From Paragorgia papillata (Eukaryota > Cnidaria > Anthozoa > Scleralcyonacea > Coralliidae), in the NCBI GenBank assembly GCA_035771165.1, contig JAWNZC010000320.1, positions 62,001-126,000 of the forward strand: a DNA stretch of 64,000 nucleotides, read 5' to 3'. The translations under genes and the position numbers were made by a program. Positions 22,307 to 31,431 of the stretch are shown here, in pieces (the stretch's first letter is position 1; the number at the start of each line of letters is the position of its first letter). The notes beneath the pieces are model-generated. The model was given only the letters and a program-made list of their open reading frames with translations, had not been told where the DNA came from and searched no databases.

Positions 22307-22352
22307 AGTGTTCAGGGTTCGAATGATGGTCTTTAAAAAAATATCGTTCTTT

Positions 22353-22670
22353 TTATATTAGTTCTGCGAGTCCTTCTAAAACTGCACCAAGTAGGACATT
22401 AAGAAATCCTTCACCTTTTTGAACCAGTATCTCTTTTTTTCTCATAAAACTACTTCGGGGACTAGCCAAAGTTGATATGTCGTCGCTATAAGGCCTAACG
22501 ACTTCAAGCAAAGCAGGTGATAATTGATATTGCGTTGACCAAAAGTTCAACATACAATCACAAATGCATCTAATTTGCTCAGGGCTAGCAGTCTCCAACC
22601 AACCTCGCTGTTGAATAGGTTCACTTGTACATAAAAGTTCAAGAAACGGTTTGTGCTTTTTGATCAACAT
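22353..22670 (-). CDS. pX-like virion peptide homolog (left-arm copy)
   Basis: 105 residues from ATG 22670. Recognised features of small pX-like proteins of Polinton and adintovirus relatives: a KKHKPFLELL start, an ASPEQIRCICDCMLN helix, and a basic then Gly/Leu amphipathic C-terminus (RKKEILVQKGEGFL, LLGAVLEGLAEL). In the related family the end is a QKGGGFL-type segment thought to be membrane-active or DNA-associated (from memory). It differs from the right copy by A instead of P in LLGxVLEG. It is 46 bp upstream of the zinc-ribbon gene on the same strand. Confidence in homology is good, in function moderate. Confidence 0.65.
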   Translation of the reverse strand: MLIKKHKPFLELLCTSEPIQQRGWLETASPEQIRCICDCMLNFWSTQYQLSPALLEVVRPYSDDISTLASPRSSFMRKKEILVQKGEGFLNVLLGAVLEGLAELI

Positions 22671-22734
22671 CTCTATTTGACAGTCAGTGTCTAAATGAGG
22701 AAAACGCTACCAAAACACATATTTTAAGAGGGGG

Positions 22735-22870
22735 GAGGAGGAGGAGAAGGAGGAGGAGGAGAAGGAGGAATATTTTAAGAGGGGGGAGGAGGAGGAGAAG
22801 GAGGAGGAGGAGAAAGAGGAGGAGGAGGAGAAAGAGGAGGAGGAGGAGAAAGAGGAGGAGGAGGAGGAGC
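22735..22870. repeat. Homopurine GGAGGAGAAAGA tract, left arm of B
   Basis: About 135 bp of almost pure purine on the + strand (GGAGGAGGAGAAAGAGG units) between the pX-like gene and the ATPase fragment. Such mirror-type purine tracts can form triplex DNA. The poly-Leu/Ser frames across it are spurious. Confidence 0.9.
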
Positions 22871-22952
22871 AAATAGACACACACACATACAAAAGCATTT
22901 AGCTTAAAATATTTATTTCGGTTTTCGCTCAAACATATACATATCAAAAGTT

Positions 22953-23663
22953 TTAGTAAGGTCTGCTTCTTAGATTATATTTAGGCGTTTTTATTTTAAA
23001 AGTAGCGTGATAGTCTTTATTGTCTTCTGGTGATAATTGTGATACATCTTCTTTTGTCATGGGTAAATATTTTGATCGAGTCATCAATAGATGATGTTCA
23101 TACTCTTCTCTATCATCTGGGGTCATCTTTGCCAAGTCGCTTTCTTTCCAATCCGAAGAGCTTTCCCAGTTATGAAAGAAATTATGTTTAAGCGTTGGTT
23201 GTTCAACGGTGGGAGGCGGTGTTACAAAATAGGTTTTAGGTGTAGCGGGAGCTGTAGGGAAACTCCACGGAAGATCGTCAGTTTCTTGCTTTATCTTTGG
23301 TGTCAAATTTTCTGAAGTTTTTGGTGGCTGAGTTTGAAGATTAGTCAGAGGTTGAGACTGATTCTGCAGTTGGTTTTGAAACGTCAGAAAACGTCCTAAC
23401 TGATTGGAGTAGAGTATGCTCTTTTCTTCAGGTGTTAACTGTGGCGCTTGTACAATATCTTGCATTTTTTGTTCTGTATTGTACATGGCATTAACGATTG
23501 GAGGTAATTGATAGGATTGCTTTTGTATGAAACTACCCAGCTGTTGCTGCAGGCTGGAGCTATTTTCTCCGGGTAGAACATTGGTCTTGAGGCGGTGATC
23601 GTCGTCCGTAGTCGGCTTTAGATCAAGCATTAAATAACCATGAGGGCGACTTGTGGCTTCCTC
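22953..23663 (-). pseudogene. 3' half of the B packaging ATPase (truncated left-arm copy)
   Basis: Corresponds to residues about 213-448 of the intact ATPase at 23811-25157 and ends at the same stop. It starts exactly where the palindrome arm ends (about 23663) and runs upstream into the central homopurine tract, so it lacks the zinc finger, Walker A and Walker B and cannot be an active ATPase. A frame remains open through the purine tract but begins with meaningless Ser/Phe repeats. Confidence 0.85.
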
Positions 23664-23745
23664 GGAGGAGAAAGAGGAGGAGGAGAAAGAGGAGGAGGAG
23701 GAGGAGGAGAAAGAGGAGGAGGAGGAGAAAGAGGAGGAGGAGAAA
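23664..23745. repeat. Central homopurine tract at the B palindrome junction
   Basis: GGAGGAGAAAGAGG-type repeat exactly at the point where the left arm stops. Element D also has a purine/pyrimidine tract of the same type at its centre, so the tract may mark the fold-over or breakpoint site of the palindrome. Confidence 0.85.
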
Positions 23746-23810
23746 GATAAATATATAATACGAAATTCTCTAGAAGTATTTATTCTGCTCATGCTCTTCA
23801 ACGAGTGAGC

Positions 23811-25157
23811 ATGTCTTATGCCTGCAGCACTTGTGGAAAAACGTTTTCAACACTATTCAACATGCAACGTCATATAAAAAATTCCCATAAAAACAGTACT
23901 TATTCAAGACCAGCACATCTTCTCACTGACGCAACAGTCATGCAGCATCCTTTCACATGGATTGTTGCAGGGTGTACTCAGAGCGGCAAAACAGTATGGG
24001 TGAAGACACTTCTGGAAAACGCCAAAACTACGATTAATCCTCCTCCCGAACGTATCATTTGGTGTTATGGACAGTGGCAGCCCCTGTATTTAGAAATGAT
24101 CAAGACAATACCAGGCATTGAGCTTAACGAAGGCATACCCTCTGATATAGACTCTGATAATTTTCTTGATGTTTCTAAGCGAAACCTTATTGTTCTTGAC
24201 GATCTCATGGATCAGTCAGGAAGAGATAAACGTATTGCTAGTTTATTTACTAAGGGAAGTCATCACCGGAATCTCTCCGTGATCTATATTGTTCAGAACA
24301 TATTTCACCAAGGAAAGGAAACCAGAAACATCAGCCTCAACGCACACTATATCGTACTATTCAAGTCTCCGAGGGATAAGCAACAAATTTCTGTCTTGGC
24401 ACGGCAGGTGAACCCAGGTCATGTCCATGAATTTATGAAGAGTTACGAGGAAGCCACAAGTCGCCCTCATGGTTATTTAATGCTTGATCTAAAGCCGACT
24501 ACGGACGACGATCACCGCCTCAAGACCAATGTTCTACCCGGAGAAAATAGCTCCAGCCTGCAGCAACAGCTGGGTAGTTTCATACAAAAGCAATCCTATC
24601 AATTACCTCCAATCGTTAATGCCATGTACAATACAGAACAAAAAATGCAAGATATTGTACAAGCGCCACAGTTAACACCTGAAGAAAAGAGCATACTCTA
24701 CTCCAATCAGTTAGGACGTTTTCTGACGTTTCAAAACCAACTGCAGAATCAGTCTCAACCTCTGACTAATCTTCAAACTCAGCCACCAAAAACTTCAGAA
24801 AATTTGACACCAAAGATAAAGCAAGAAACTGACGATCTTCCGTGGAGTTTCCCTACAGCTCCCGCTACACCTAAAACCTATTTTGTAACACCGCCTCCCA
24901 CCGTTGAACAACCAACGCTTAAACATAATTTCTTTCATAACTGGGAAAGCTCTTCGGATTGGAAAGAAAGCGACTTGGCAAAGATGACCCCAGATGATAG
25001 AGAAGAGTATGAACATCATCTATTGATGACTCGATCAAAATATTTACCCATGACAAAAGAAGATGTATCACAATTATCACCAGAAGACAATAAAGACTAT
25101 CACGCTACTTTTAAAATAAAAACGCCTAAATATAATCTAAGAAGCAGACCTTACTAA
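23811..25157 (+). CDS. A32-type DNA-packaging ATPase with N-terminal C2H2 finger
   Basis: 448 residues from ATG 23811. A C2H2 finger at C5-x2-C8-x12-H21-x4-H26. An FtsK/HerA-A32 ATPase core follows: Walker A GCTQSGKT (54-61), PPPERIIWCYGQWQPLY, Walker B NLIVLDD (125-131), then SHHRNLSVIYIVQN (150-163) and ATSRPHGYLMLDLKPTT. This order matches packaging ATPases of Polintons, adintoviruses and NCLDV relatives, which pump DNA into capsids. Residues 245-448 are a Gln/Pro-rich extension with an EEKSILYSNQLGRFLTFQ motif and a basic KYNLRSRP end. TATATAATA lies 51-59 bp upstream. Upstream genes on the same strand: none; downstream are the pX-like and zinc-ribbon genes. Confidence 0.85.
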   Translation: MSYACSTCGKTFSTLFNMQRHIKNSHKNSTYSRPAHLLTDATVMQHPFTWIVAGCTQSGKTVWVKTLLENAKTTINPPPERIIWCYGQWQPLYLEMIKTIPGIELNEGIPSDIDSDNFLDVSKRNLIVLDDLMDQSGRDKRIASLFTKGSHHRNLSVIYIVQNIFHQGKETRNISLNAHYIVLFKSPRDKQQISVLARQVNPGHVHEFMKSYEEATSRPHGYLMLDLKPTTDDDHRLKTNVLPGENSSSLQQQLGSFIQKQSYQLPPIVNAMYNTEQKMQDIVQAPQLTPEEKSILYSNQLGRFLTFQNQLQNQSQPLTNLQTQPPKTSENLTPKIKQETDDLPWSFPTAPATPKTYFVTPPPTVEQPTLKHNFFHNWESSSDWKESDLAKMTPDDREEYEHHLLMTRSKYLPMTKEDVSQLSPEDNKDYHATFKIKTPKYNLRSRPY

Positions 25158-25239
25158 AACTTTTGATATGTATATGTTTGAGCGAAAACCGAAATAAATA
25201 TTTTAAGCTAAATGCTTTTGTATGTGTGTGTGTCTATTT

Positions 25240-25386
25240 GCTCCTCCTCCTCCTCCTCTTTCTCCTCCTCCTCCTCTTTCTCCTCCTCCTCCTCTTTCTC
25301 CTCCTCCTCCTCCTTCTCCTCCTCCTCCCCCCTATTAAAATATTCCTCCTTCTCCTCCTCCTCCTTCTCCTCCTCCTCCCCCCTCT
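25240..25386. repeat. Homopyrimidine TCCTCCTCTTTC tract, right arm of B
   Basis: Inverted counterpart of the tract at 22735-22870, between the ATPase stop and the pX-like gene. Slight length differences between the arms are the commonest difference seen here, as expected of slippage-prone DNA. Confidence 0.9.
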
Positions 25387-25442
25387 TAAAATATGTGTTT
25401 TGGTAGCGTTTTCCTCATTTAGACACTGACTGTCAAATAGAG

Positions 25443-25760
25443 ATGTTGATCAAAAAGCACAAACCGTTTCTTGAACTTTTATGTACAAGTGAACCTATTC
25501 AACAGCGAGGTTGGTTGGAGACTGCTAGCCCTGAGCAAATTAGATGCATTTGTGATTGTATGTTGAACTTTTGGTCAACGCAATATCAATTATCACCTGC
25601 TTTGCTTGAAGTCGTTAGGCCTTATAGCGACGACATATCAACTTTGGCTAGTCCCCGAAGTAGTTTTATGAGAAAAAAAGAGATACTGGTTCAAAAAGGT
25701 GAAGGATTTCTTAATGTCCTACTTGGTCCAGTTTTAGAAGGACTCGCAGAACTAATATAA
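25443..25760 (+). CDS. pX-like virion peptide homolog (right-arm copy)
   Basis: 105 residues from ATG 25443. Same architecture as the left copy: helix-rich N-terminus with ASPEQIRCICDCMLN and a C-terminal RKKEILVQKGEGFL then LLGPVLEGLAEL. The right copy keeps a proline at the position where related peptides usually have one, so it probably represents the ancestral state and the left copy the mutant. The stop codon overlaps the TATA box of the next gene. Confidence 0.68.
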   Translation: MLIKKHKPFLELLCTSEPIQQRGWLETASPEQIRCICDCMLNFWSTQYQLSPALLEVVRPYSDDISTLASPRSSFMRKKEILVQKGEGFLNVLLGPVLEGLAELI

Positions 25761-25805
25761 AAACAACGATATTTTTTAAAGACCATCATTCGAACCCTGA
25801 ACACT

Positions 25806-26480
25806 ATGGGAGAAAGGTTACATGACGATTTTCGTGTTAAAGAAATACTGTCACATTTTGACTACGGAGTCGATGAAGCGAACGCGTCCTCTTTGTTGAA
25901 TAGTTTACTCGCCTCCTATGTCAACTTAACATGGAATCCCAAAGGAGAAATTGTGTATCAAGGAATAACTATACCAAACACAAAAATAGCCGAATTGGTA
26001 GAATACTGTGTATCACCTTACTTCTCAGGAATTCCCGAACCAGCTGGTTTAAACGTATTTGTAAAAGGACTCGCCGACATTAACATTGACAAAAACCTTA
26101 TCGAAAATGTTCGAGTGCTAACAATGTTGGCGCAGGCAGAAGAAGAAACAGAATCAGAGAGCGAAAACGAAGAAACTTCCTGCGAAGAAGATTCAGAAAA
26201 CGATAAGGACTACACCGAAATAGAATCAGAAAATTCTATAATTGACGAACCTGTTGATTGCGAACGTTGTCAGAATCCTGTTAATTTTACACATGTAATT
26301 GAGTGTCCTAAGTGTTTGTGGAAATATTTTAACAAATGCGTTAATCGAAATCTGATATGTAATGTTTGTGGTACAGAATTCAAGGCTCATGATCCATGCC
26401 TTCGGATTATAAGATGTACTGTATGCCCATATGCTAGTGTTACCGATAGATCACTAAATAATCAAGAGTTTTTTGTGTAA
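25806..26480 (+). CDS. Acidic zinc-ribbon protein (right-arm copy)
   Basis: 224 residues from ATG 25806, 45 bp after the pX-like gene, with TATAAAAA at 25756. Globular N-terminal half, acidic Glu/Ser linker, and a Cys-rich C-terminal domain of CxxC pairs with one His-containing HDPC segment. It ends in QEFFV, and a CAATAAAATATTTTA polyadenylation-type site follows within 25 bp. The tight ATPase-pX-like-zinc-ribbon order on one strand resembles a late-gene block of a DNA virus (inference). Confidence 0.6.
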   Translation: MGERLHDDFRVKEILSHFDYGVDEANASSLLNSLLASYVNLTWNPKGEIVYQGITIPNTKIAELVEYCVSPYFSGIPEPAGLNVFVKGLADINIDKNLIENVRVLTMLAQAEEETESESENEETSCEEDSENDKDYTEIESENSIIDEPVDCERCQNPVNFTHVIECPKCLWKYFNKCVNRNLICNVCGTEFKAHDPCLRIIRCTVCPYASVTDRSLNNQEFFV

Positions 26481-27186
26481 AGATATATTTCTCAATAAAA
26501 TATTTTAAATTCTGTATTACATGTACGCGTGTTGCTAATGACTCTCTTGACTAGACTTGCCCAAGCGCTTAATCTCCTTAGTGACCCTAATGAGTTTCTC
26601 TTTTGTCTCCTGCACGTGCACTCAGGATAAATATGCAAATATCACACTTAGTAACAGAAAGCGTAGCAACGCTTTCAAAGTAATAAATCGCTTTGCCTTT
26701 ATATTTCGACATTTAAAATCGTTCTTTTCATGACTTCTTAAAGTGATTCTTCATTCTATCTTCCTACGATTTACTCGCTTATAAACAAGGGTTTAGTTAG
26801 CAGTAATCACTAGGATGACTTACTCTGTTTGTACTCCAGTTAACCTAGCAACGCTTTCAAAGTAATAAATCGCTTTGCCTTTAGTTCATATTTCGACACT
26901 TAAAATCGTTCTTTTCACGACTTCTCGAAGTGATTCCTCATTCTATCTTCCTATAATTTCCTCGCTCATGAACTAGGGTTTAGTTAGCAATAATTCTAGG
27001 ATGACTTACTCTGTTTGAATATCTAGGTCCTAAAAATATAATCCTATCTTGCCCAATCATGTCCCAGGCGTGAGTCATTCGTGAGTCACACCGTGCATCA
27101 CACCGTGCGTCACACCGAATATTTAATGAGGCGGCATCCCTTTGGTCCGTATATGGGGGGGGGGGGGGGGGTTACCTACTGCGGTG

Positions 27187-27289
27187 AGACAAAAGGTCTC
27201 CGAGGTCCGTTGCCTACAACGAAACATTTTAAAACGGTAAGTTAACCGATTAAATGTTGTCTAGTAAGCTTGATTCAAAGATATCCAAT
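27187..27289. other. 103-bp remnant of element A between B and C
   Basis: Unique sequence between the B and C target duplications (AGACAAAAGGTC to ATATCCAAT). It shows that two independent insertions landed about 100 bp apart in the A interior. No gene. Confidence 0.8.
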
Positions 27290-27349
27290 CACAACAGTAG
27301 GTAACCCCCCCCCCCCATCCACCTCCCAAAGGGATGCCGCCTCATTAAA

Positions 27350-27426
27350 TATTCGGTGTGATGCACGGTGTGACGCACGGTGTGACGCCCGGAAGTAATT
27401 AGCACACATAGAGTGGGTGATATAAA
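27350..27426 (+). promoter_or_regulatory. Terminal bZIP-like array and TATA box before the GRF gene
   Basis: Three CGGTGTGAxGCACGG-type units (about 27354-27391) lie inside the conserved terminal block, followed by TATAAA at 27421-27426, 58 bp before the GRF-protein ATG. The mirror copy has TATAAA at about 38991-38996 on the minus strand. The arrangement places the element terminus itself as promoter of the first inward gene. Confidence 0.6.
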
Positions 27427-27483
27427 CCCAGGGTTACTTCAGTTGCTTCACTCGTGGCTCTGGTTAAGTACAACATCGTTACA

Positions 27484-28116
27484 ATGGAATGTCTACATGG
27501 TGAATCTGCGTCTGTCTCAACAACAAGGAATGGCACCTTTTGGTTCTGTGGACAGAAACCTAGTTGTGAGTTCTTTTGCCCAGAAGAAGATTGCTACATG
27601 TTTGGAAAAGCCGTAGCCTCCTTCCATGAAAGTGAATGTATACATCCAAGGTGCCATGGCCATGGACGACTAGCACAGATGCGAATGGTTAAAGATAAGA
27701 TGAAGGAAAGTTACGGGAGACCATACTTTGTTTGCTCCGCACGAGGAAATCCCTGTTCGTTTTGGCAATGGGCTGATGTCTTCGAGGGTATCAAACCAAT
27801 ATGTCGACATGGTCTGATTTGTCGTACTAGCAAAGTCAAGAAAGAAGGTCCTAATCAAGGTCGATTATTTTACTTGTGTCTCCACGAGAGAGAAAACTGC
27901 TGTGACTTTTTCGAATGGAAACCGGAAGAAGATCCCCTTGAACCATTTTCCACTGTTCTGTTTAGTATGCCACCATCTTACAGATATACAGTCAAAAAGA
28001 CTGGAGAGACATTCACGAGCCATGAAACTGATCATAAGAAAGCCTACGAAGAGTACCTTTTTCAAAAGTCGGTAAATGACTTGACTATAGACTTGGAAAA
28101 ACTGAACATTTGCTGA
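27484..28116 (+). CDS. Triple GRF zinc-finger protein (left-arm copy)
   Basis: 210 residues from ATG 27484. Three GRF-like fingers: residues 3-31 (CLHG ... FWFC ... CEFFC), 57-96 (CHGHGRLAQ, YGRPYFVC, CSFWQW) and 107-145 (CRHGL, NQGRLFYLC, CDFFEWKPEE). GRF fingers bind single-stranded nucleic acid in APE2, NEIL3 and TOP3A (established). Residues 158-195 form a module (LFSMPPSYRYTVKKTG, then FTSH ... AYEEYLFQKS) shared with the HPSQ protein of the same element. TATA box 58 bp upstream and AATAAATATA after the stop. An ssDNA-binding role in replication or packaging is plausible but inferred. Confidence 0.75.
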   Translation: MECLHGESASVSTTRNGTFWFCGQKPSCEFFCPEEDCYMFGKAVASFHESECIHPRCHGHGRLAQMRMVKDKMKESYGRPYFVCSARGNPCSFWQWADVFEGIKPICRHGLICRTSKVKKEGPNQGRLFYLCLHERENCCDFFEWKPEEDPLEPFSTVLFSMPPSYRYTVKKTGETFTSHETDHKKAYEEYLFQKSVNDLTIDLEKLNIC

Positions 28117-28288
28117 ACATGTATAATTTTGTATTCTAATTATCTATCTAATAAATATATGTTTATACCTGACTTTTTTTTTTTCCGTGATTCATTTATC
28201 TCCAACTTTGGTTATAAATGTTGTGTTTTGTCTTATATAAGGCTAATAGTTGTTGAGCAATACGTTCCATTTTTTGTTCGGAGGTAAA

Positions 28289-28425
28289 CCCTAGTTCATG
28301 AGCGAGGAAATTGTAGGAAGATAGAATGAGGAATCACTTCGAGAAGTCGTGAAAAGAACGATTTTAAGTGTCGAAATATGAACTAAAGGCAATGCGATTT
28401 ATTACTTTGAAAGCGTTGCTAGGTT
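28289..28425. repeat. Subterminal repeat block of C
   Basis: Copy of the B/D module with GAGGAATCACTTCGAGAAGT, AAAAGAACGATTTTAAGTG and TTACTTTGAAAGCGTTGCTA. It is cut by the Crypton-like insertion immediately after GCTAGGTT. The inverted counterpart in the right arm, about 37994-38134, is uninterrupted and defines the empty site. Confidence 0.8.
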
Positions 28426-30457
28426 TTAAGAAATACCAAATGATTTTCCGTGCAGGATACTCTGATCCAAACACGCGGGAAGTTGCGAGACTTAAGAAAA
28501 GCGTAACAAAACACGAGCCGCTAGGCGAGTGTTTTTAGCTTTTCGAAAGTCGAGCAACTTCCCAAGTGTTTGGATCAGAGTATCCTGCACGGAAAATCAT
28601 TTGGTATTTCTTTTATAAAATAACGACACAGAAATAACGATGAAGTTTATTTAAAAAAGAATGGATGAAGAGTGTAATTCTCCCAAAAAGTATCAACTAC
28701 CAATCAGAGAACCGGAATACTCAGTGGACCCCCAACATGTCAATCAATCGCCTTCGAACGACTGACAAAAAAAATATCGTCGTGCTGAGAAACAAGTTAG
28801 GTTATAAATACAACGTTTTCAGTAACAATATAATAACAGGGATACAGTATTAAATTCATTGTGGTAGATTAAAATTGACATGTACGTTTCCAATTGAACA
28901 ACTGTTGAACAGAGAGCCAAAGTTTGGAAAATTTTCGACCTGAACATTTGAAGACTGCGAACAGTGCGAAGCGAAGCTGGTTGTTGTCGTGGCCGAAGCT
29001 GTAGAAGCATTTGAGTTGAGAAGACTGTCATCCTGGATACGCCTTCGTTGGGCTGCTGGATTGGAGTAAAAATGACCAGTTTCATCACCAAGAGCTTGCG
29101 AGAGAACATCGCTGCAGCGTTTAAGCTGGGATGTGGATGGCCGTCGGTTGTAGTGTTGAAGTGACTGCTCATTTCGATGGCCTGAAATCGACATAATGTG
29201 TCGGTTGGTCAAGCCAGCATTTGACCAAAGGGTAATTGAAGTCGCTCTTACACAGTGGTTTGTGTAGATCGTGGACAAACCAGCAGCATTGCTTATGGTC
29301 TTCATCATTTCGCCAAGCTTGTTGACGCCAAGGGGACGATTTTCGTACCAAGTTGCATCGGTTGACTTCCACTGTCGCTTCGGGTACTGAAACAATGCTT
29401 GACATTGTGGATTTAACTTGCTGATGTACAGCTTCAAGGCACTATACCCATCATTTTCTTCCTTTGTCTTGTACATTCGACCCAGGTGTTGGAAGCTCTC
29501 TGTATCGTTTATTCCTCCAGGATGGTTTTTGGAGGCTTCACAGTGTGTCATCGTCACATACTCTTCGCCTGTTGGGTCTTGTGTAAACACGAAGCTGTCT
29601 TTTGTCAAACTTCTTTGTCCTTCGCGGCCACGTCGGCACCAGAATAACACCGTGTGAAACCACACATTCCACAACAGTCCAAGGGGATTTGACGAATCAA
29701 ATACACCACTTGTTTTGAGCTTTTCCAGGTCTTCGGGCTCAAGCGGAGGTTTGTGCTTTACATTTTGTTTACCTTCTTTTTTGAGGGATTTAATTTTTGC
29801 GTTGAGGACCACGTTAGACCTCTTGAATTCTGGGTTACCAGTTATCGTGACGCCTTTGTTGTGTGGTGGGGAGTTCAGATATCTCTCCAGACCATTTCTT
29901 ATACCCAATAGAGTTGACCTACTGTAGTCTTCGCCGTTGAGGTTTTTCACTTCTGCATAAAACAAACGTAGGTAGCTGTCCAGTGTGTTGTTGTCCATTT
30001 CATGCAATTCGCTTGTAATGTGACGAATTTTGGCCCATTCTTTAAAATGAATATGTTTATTTACTTTAATAAGTGTTCAGTGGTCATGGGATTTATTAAA
30101 CTGTTTAAAATTTTACTGTAGCTTCTTAAATGGAAAATGACAATCTTTCAAATAAACATACCTTTAAAAATGTTGACAGCGTAGATTGTTTTGTATTTTG
30201 TGTTTTGGGCTACCGAATTTTCGACCAACTCGTCAACGTCTTTCTCCGTAGTTAAAACGAATCTTTGTTTTATATTGTTGTCATCAATTTTAGATTCATT
30301 TAAGGTATTCTCATTGTCAAATTCAAAATTCTCAAAAATATTTTCGTCTGACATTTTTGAAAAGCCGCTAAGGCGGGAATTTTCCGTGCAGGATACTCTG
30401 ATCCTGCACGGTTATTGACCAATCAGAGCACGCGTAGTATAAATGTTATTTTATAAA
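28426..30457 (-). mobile_element. Crypton-like tyrosine-recombinase element inserted in the left arm of C
   Basis: 2.03 kb present only in the left arm; the right arm shows GCTAGGTT directly joined to AAATAATTCGTCG. Its left 190 bp fold on themselves (AAGAAATACC ... GGTATTTCTT, enclosing two copies of TCCGTGCAGGATACTCTGAT). The right end carries the same TCCGTGCAGGATACTCTGAT word at 30381-30400. A further pair, TTTTATAAAATAAC and its complement, lies at 28610 and 30446. No clear target duplication, as expected for tyrosine-recombinase integration. The single gene encodes a full YR protein with one intron. Confidence 0.75.
28856..30354 (-). CDS. Crypton-type (DUF3504-like) tyrosine recombinase, two exons
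   Basis: Exon 1 is 30162-30354 from ATG 30354; exon 2 is 28856-30039. The intron of 122 nt has AAAG|GTATG and TTTTAAAG| borders, and splicing joins the frame as NIFK-E-WAKIR. Total about 458 residues. The N-terminal YAVNIFKEWAK and SYLRLFYAEVK segments are the SAM-like core-binding region. The catalytic domain keeps the tetrad: Arg in FWCRRGREGQRSL, H-x-x-R in NHCVRATS, His in SISGHRNEQS, and Tyr in LQHYNRR. This family includes Cryptons and the domesticated DUF3504 proteins (KCTD1, ZMYM, QRICH1 lineages). The intact frame suggests recent activity. Confidence 0.8.
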
Positions 30458-30469
30458 AATAATTCGTCG

Positions 30470-30686
30470 CTATGATTTAGTATGTTATAAGATTTTCGCA
30501 CGTGCAGAACACAAAAGGGAAAAGTCATTAAAGTTACTAATGCCCAAAACATAACCAGATTTGCATATAAGTAGAATATTTAATTCATTTTAGGGGATGT
30601 CATGAGTTGTGTGTGGATAACAAGGGGTATTAATGTGTGGGCATGTTCAGGCCAAAATATGATTAGCGGGGGCGTTACCATGGAGA
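30470..30686. repeat. Second subterminal module of C
   Basis: Non-coding block with CGCACGTGCAGAACACAAAA, ATTAAAGTTACTAATG and TTTGCATATAAGTAGAATATT. It is related to the GCACGTGCAGGAGACAAA module of B and D. The inverted copy is about 37775-37985. Confidence 0.6.
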
Positions 30687-30899
30687 ATGTACAGCGTCGC
30701 GTCGTCTCATAAGGCAGAATTCAAAGTATTCAGTTTAAAATATTTATTTCTTGGTCCAAAAAATCAAAGCGTAGTCGAAAGTGTTATCGTATTTGAAGAA
30801 AACACAGTTAATCAACCTGTTGGAGACAGTCCTGTTGTTAGTTTGGCAAGCGAAGAGTGTGTAAATGATTCTAGCTTCCCCTTAACCTTAGCTGGATAG
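30687..30899 (+). CDS. Weak 70-residue ORF of C (left arm)
   Basis: ATG 30687 to TAG; no domain. Its DNA, but not its frame, is conserved in the isolated element fragment at 49062-49340, where small indels disrupt it. That argues against strong coding constraint. The right-arm copy at 37549-37761 is open only because the arms are recent duplicates. Confidence 0.2.
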   Translation: MYSVASSHKAEFKVFSLKYLFLGPKNQSVVESVIVFEENTVNQPVGDSPVVSLASEECVNDSSFPLTLAG

Positions 30900-31020
30900 A
30901 GTAAATGATGCCTTCAATGAAGAAACCGTTCGGTAAGCTGTTCGAAAGATATTGAAACACTTTCTTTCAAAAGTTTGTATAAGCACTAATGTTTCTGTTT
31001 CGATTAAATGATTAACATAT

Positions 31021-31242
31021 CTAAAACTGCTTAGTCTCTTCGTATAACATATCCTTTGACTGTTCGAATATCCACTGGATATAAGCCTCGGGAAATCGTA
31101 CTAGCGTAGATTCTCTTCTTTTCCTTCTTTTCTCCAGTTGCATATTAGCATAAATTGTTAACCAATATGATATTTTATCGTTACGATAAGAGCACCGTTT
31201 TCCAAATGTCTGCTTTTCATTCAGACACCAAGGCTCTATCAC
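31021..31242 (-). CDS. Small basic ORF of C (left arm), possible 3' exon
   Basis: 73 open codons with no ATG at the start (first ATG at residue 34). Contains EKRRKRRESTLVRFPEAYIQ. It starts 12 bp after the stop of the 58-residue frame on the same strand, so the two may be parts of one spliced or frameshifted product. No family recognised. Confidence 0.25.
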   Translation of the reverse strand: MIEPWCLNEKQTFGKRCSYRNDKISYWLTIYANMQLEKRRKRRESTLVRFPEAYIQWIFEQSKDMLYEETKQF

Positions 31243-31254
31243 TTTGTCTTCACT

Positions 31255-31431
31255 TTATATGACCATTTTCTGTAGTGTCTTTCTTTTCTTTAGTTTTAAG
31301 AGTGTATATGCTCGAAGTAATTGTGTGTTTAAATCTTCGTCCCTGCGATTTTCTATAAGCTGATGATCCCGTAGGTAAAGTCGAAGGTTTATCGCTCGTC
31401 TCCATTCTTTATTTTCTTCTTCACTCATCAT
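31255..31431 (-). CDS. Small charged ORF of C (left arm)
   Basis: 58 residues from ATG 31431 (MMSEEENKEWRRAINLRL), mixed charge, predicted helical, ending KLKKRKTLQKMVI. The frame is open upstream of the ATG to about 31527 without another ATG, so an upstream exon is possible. The right-arm copy is 37017-37193. Function unknown. Confidence 0.3.
   Translation of the reverse strand: MMSEEENKEWRRAINLRLYLRDHQLIENRRDEDLNTQLLRAYTLLKLKKRKTLQKMVI

Larger units (their letters stand above)
20936..27180. mobile_element. Element B: palindromic Polinton-like element carrying a packaging ATPase
   Basis: Ends AGTAGGTAACCC plus poly-C (left 20936, right 27180), flanked by a perfect GCGGTG duplication (20930-20935, 27181-27186). 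The arms 20936-23663 and about 24450-27180 are inverted copies, nearly identical: one residue difference in 224 and one in 105 for the shared genes. The roughly 790-bp unpaired centre holds a homopurine tract and the 5' half of the ATPase gene, so one arm has a full ATPase and the other only its 3' half. Other genes are an adenovirus pX-like peptide and an acidic zinc-ribbon protein, both present twice. No polymerase or integrase. The near-identity makes this the youngest element of the nest. Confidence 0.88.

Noticed and set aside
22684..25429. Poly-Leu and poly-Ser ORFs in element B
   Set aside because: Translations of the homopurine/homopyrimidine tracts; no biological start or domain.
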